Shown here one piece after another: positions 62,954 to 64,000 of a stretch of 64,000 nucleotides of DNA. Numbering within the stretch: the first letter of the stretch is position 1; every line of letters begins with the position of its first letter. This DNA is from an uncultured Lachnospiraceae bacterium (GTDB taxonomy: Bacteria; Bacillota; Clostridia; Lachnospirales; Lachnospiraceae), in the NCBI GenBank assembly GCA_947174505.1, contig CAMWJF010000006.1, positions 1-64,000 of the forward strand, given 5' to 3'. The notes beneath the pieces were generated by a model. That model made no database searches and was not told where the DNA came from. It saw nothing but the letters and a program-made list of their open reading frames with translations. A program made the translations under genes and the position numbers.

Positions 62954-62997
62954 GAATTTACAGATTACGAAAAGAATATGGTTATCAAAATGTAAAA

Positions 62998-63015
62998 GTG
63001 CAACGGGCGTTGCAC
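62998..63015 (+). repeat. Perfect inverted repeat ahead of the recombinase
   Basis: GTGCAAC-GGGC-GTTGCAC forms a 7-bp hairpin between rhuM and the recombinase start. It could be a regulatory hairpin, a recombinase-linked site, or coincidental. Confidence 0.55.
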
Positions 63016-63030
63016 AAATGGAGAGATGAT

Positions 63031-64000
63031 ATGCACAGCGAGAAAATAAAGGTTTACACATATACAAGAGTATCTACAGCCATGCAGACAGACGGTTACT
63101 CCTTGGATGCGCAGAAAGCCAGAATGAAAGCGTATGCCGACTATAATGATTATGAAATTGTCGGTACATATGAGGATGCAGAAAAATCTGGAAAGTCCAT
63201 TGAGGGGCGAATAGAATTTAACCGCATGATGGAGGATATCAAGTCAGGGAAAGACGGCATTTCCTTTGTTCTTGTTTTTAAGTTATCCAGATTTGGCAGA
63301 AATGCGGCAGACGTACTTTCTGCATTGCAGGTTATGCAGGACTTTGGGGTAAATCTGATCTGCGTGGAAGATGGCATTGATTCTTCAAAGGATGCAGGCA
63401 AATTGATGATTTCTGTCCTGTCGGCGGTTGCCGAGATTGAACGGGAGAATATTCGTGTACAGACAATGGAGGGGCGTATTCAGAAAGCCCGTGAGGGAAA
63501 ATGGAACGGCGGATTTGCGCCATATGGTTATCAACTGATAGATGGCAAACTTCAGATTAACGAAGAAGAAGCAAAAGCTGTCCGTACAATTTTTGAACAG
63601 TATGTGAAAACAGACATTGGCGCTAACGGTGTTGCAAAATATCTTGAAAACCACGGCATCCATAAAATACAGCGGCAGAATGGGAAAAATCCTCTTTTTG
63701 ATGCGCACTTGGTTCGCCTTATTCTGAAAAATCCGGTATATTGCGGGAAAATTGCTTATGGACGCAGAAAGACAGAAAAGGTTCACGGAACACGGAATGA
63801 GTATCATCTTGTAGAGCAGGATAATTATATTCTGGTGGACGGACAGCATGATGCGATTATTGAGGAAGATGTTTGGCAGGCGGCACAGGTCAAACTTATT
63901 TCACAGGCAAAGAAATATGAACATATAAATAGAGGGAAGGACACCAAAACACACCTTCTTTCCGGTATTGTAAAATGTCCGGTCTGCGGAGCAGGCATGT
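63031..64000 (+). CDS. Large serine recombinase (partial, cut by window end)
   Basis: Open from ATG 63031 to the last base, 323 residues seen. GGAGAG lies upstream. Resolvase catalytic domain with the nucleophilic Ser in YTRVSTAMQ, then FVLVFKLSRFGRNAADV and a Recombinase domain (NGGFAPYGYQL, VYCGKIAYGRRKTE). It ends as the zinc-ribbon pair CPVCGAGM begins. Such enzymes integrate and excise conjugative elements or prophages. An alternative start at 62950 shares ATGA with the rhuM stop and stays in frame. Confidence 0.93.
   Translation, partial: MHSEKIKVYTYTRVSTAMQTDGYSLDAQKARMKAYADYNDYEIVGTYEDAEKSGKSIEGRIEFNRMMEDIKSGKDGISFVLVFKLSRFGRNAADVLSALQVMQDFGVNLICVEDGIDSSKDAGKLMISVLSAVAEIERENIRVQTMEGRIQKAREGKWNGGFAPYGYQLIDGKLQINEEEAKAVRTIFEQYVKTDIGANGVAKYLENHGIHKIQRQNGKNPLFDAHLVRLILKNPVYCGKIAYGRRKTEKVHGTRNEYHLVEQDNYILVDGQHDAIIEEDVWQAAQVKLISQAKKYEHINRGKDTKTHLLSGIVKCPVCGAGM

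Noticed and set aside
1..64000. tRNA or rRNA genes
   Set aside because: I looked in the intergenic spaces for TPsiC-arm-like sequence and rRNA motifs and saw none; a tRNA scan would settle it.

Overview
This looks like the chromosome of a low-to-mid GC gut Firmicute, most likely a Lachnospiraceae member. That is inferred from strong AGGAGG-type ribosome sites, a T-box in front of proS, TTGACA/TATAAT promoters, GalK with class II GalT, MutS2, YhaM, a VanW-family protein, and a Lrp plus aminotransferase pair. There are no rRNA, tRNA or CRISPR sequences that I can see.

Layout. 1-91 is a C/A-only low-complexity run at the window edge. 155-8164 encodes a 2669-residue secreted surface protein, followed by a transposase/nuclease remnant (8209-8739). 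8746-10629 is a proline T-box leader and prolyl-tRNA synthetase. 11347-14294 is a BlaI/BlaR1-like sensor pair with a palindromic operator. 14487-18436 holds an amidase, a DJ-1/PfpI protein, and a candidate guanidine-IV (mepA-motif) riboswitch in front of a MATE exporter fused to a cytidylate-kinase-like domain. 18642-22403 is AraC-galK-galT. 22604-29642 is mostly housekeeping (exonuclease, VanW, AIR-synthase-like, Lrp, aminotransferase, TrmL). 29649-30438 is a DUF3990/DUF3791-type cassette with its first gene broken. 30472-36619, on the minus strand, carries an AAA-nuclease gene, mutS2 and a two-component system.

37413-52411 is the main accessory block: an AT-rich teichoic-acid-like surface polymer cluster. 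It has a GlfT-like glycosyltransferase, a Wzm/Wzt-type exporter, a stand-alone GT2, two large GT2 plus CDP-glycerol-type polymerase fusions, TarI and TarJ for CDP-ribitol, two membrane acyltransferases and a GT-C-like enzyme. Many of these genes overlap, as in one operon. A divergent XRE gene and two mirror-image operators lie at its start. The last acyltransferase has ten consecutive G bases near its start codon, a likely phase-variation switch.

52652-56061 is a decaying accessory region: a truncated DNA methyltransferase, an orphan receiver protein, and a scrap of an AAA-ATPase gene whose intact relative lies 2 kb downstream. 56222-60749 returns to the core with a protease-dead HtrA-like protein, YhaM and an RlmD-type 23S rRNA methyltransferase. 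From about 60750 to the end the sequence is mobile: gene remnants, a 52-residue ORF, RhuM and a large serine recombinase cut by the window end, suggesting an integrative element beside rlmD.
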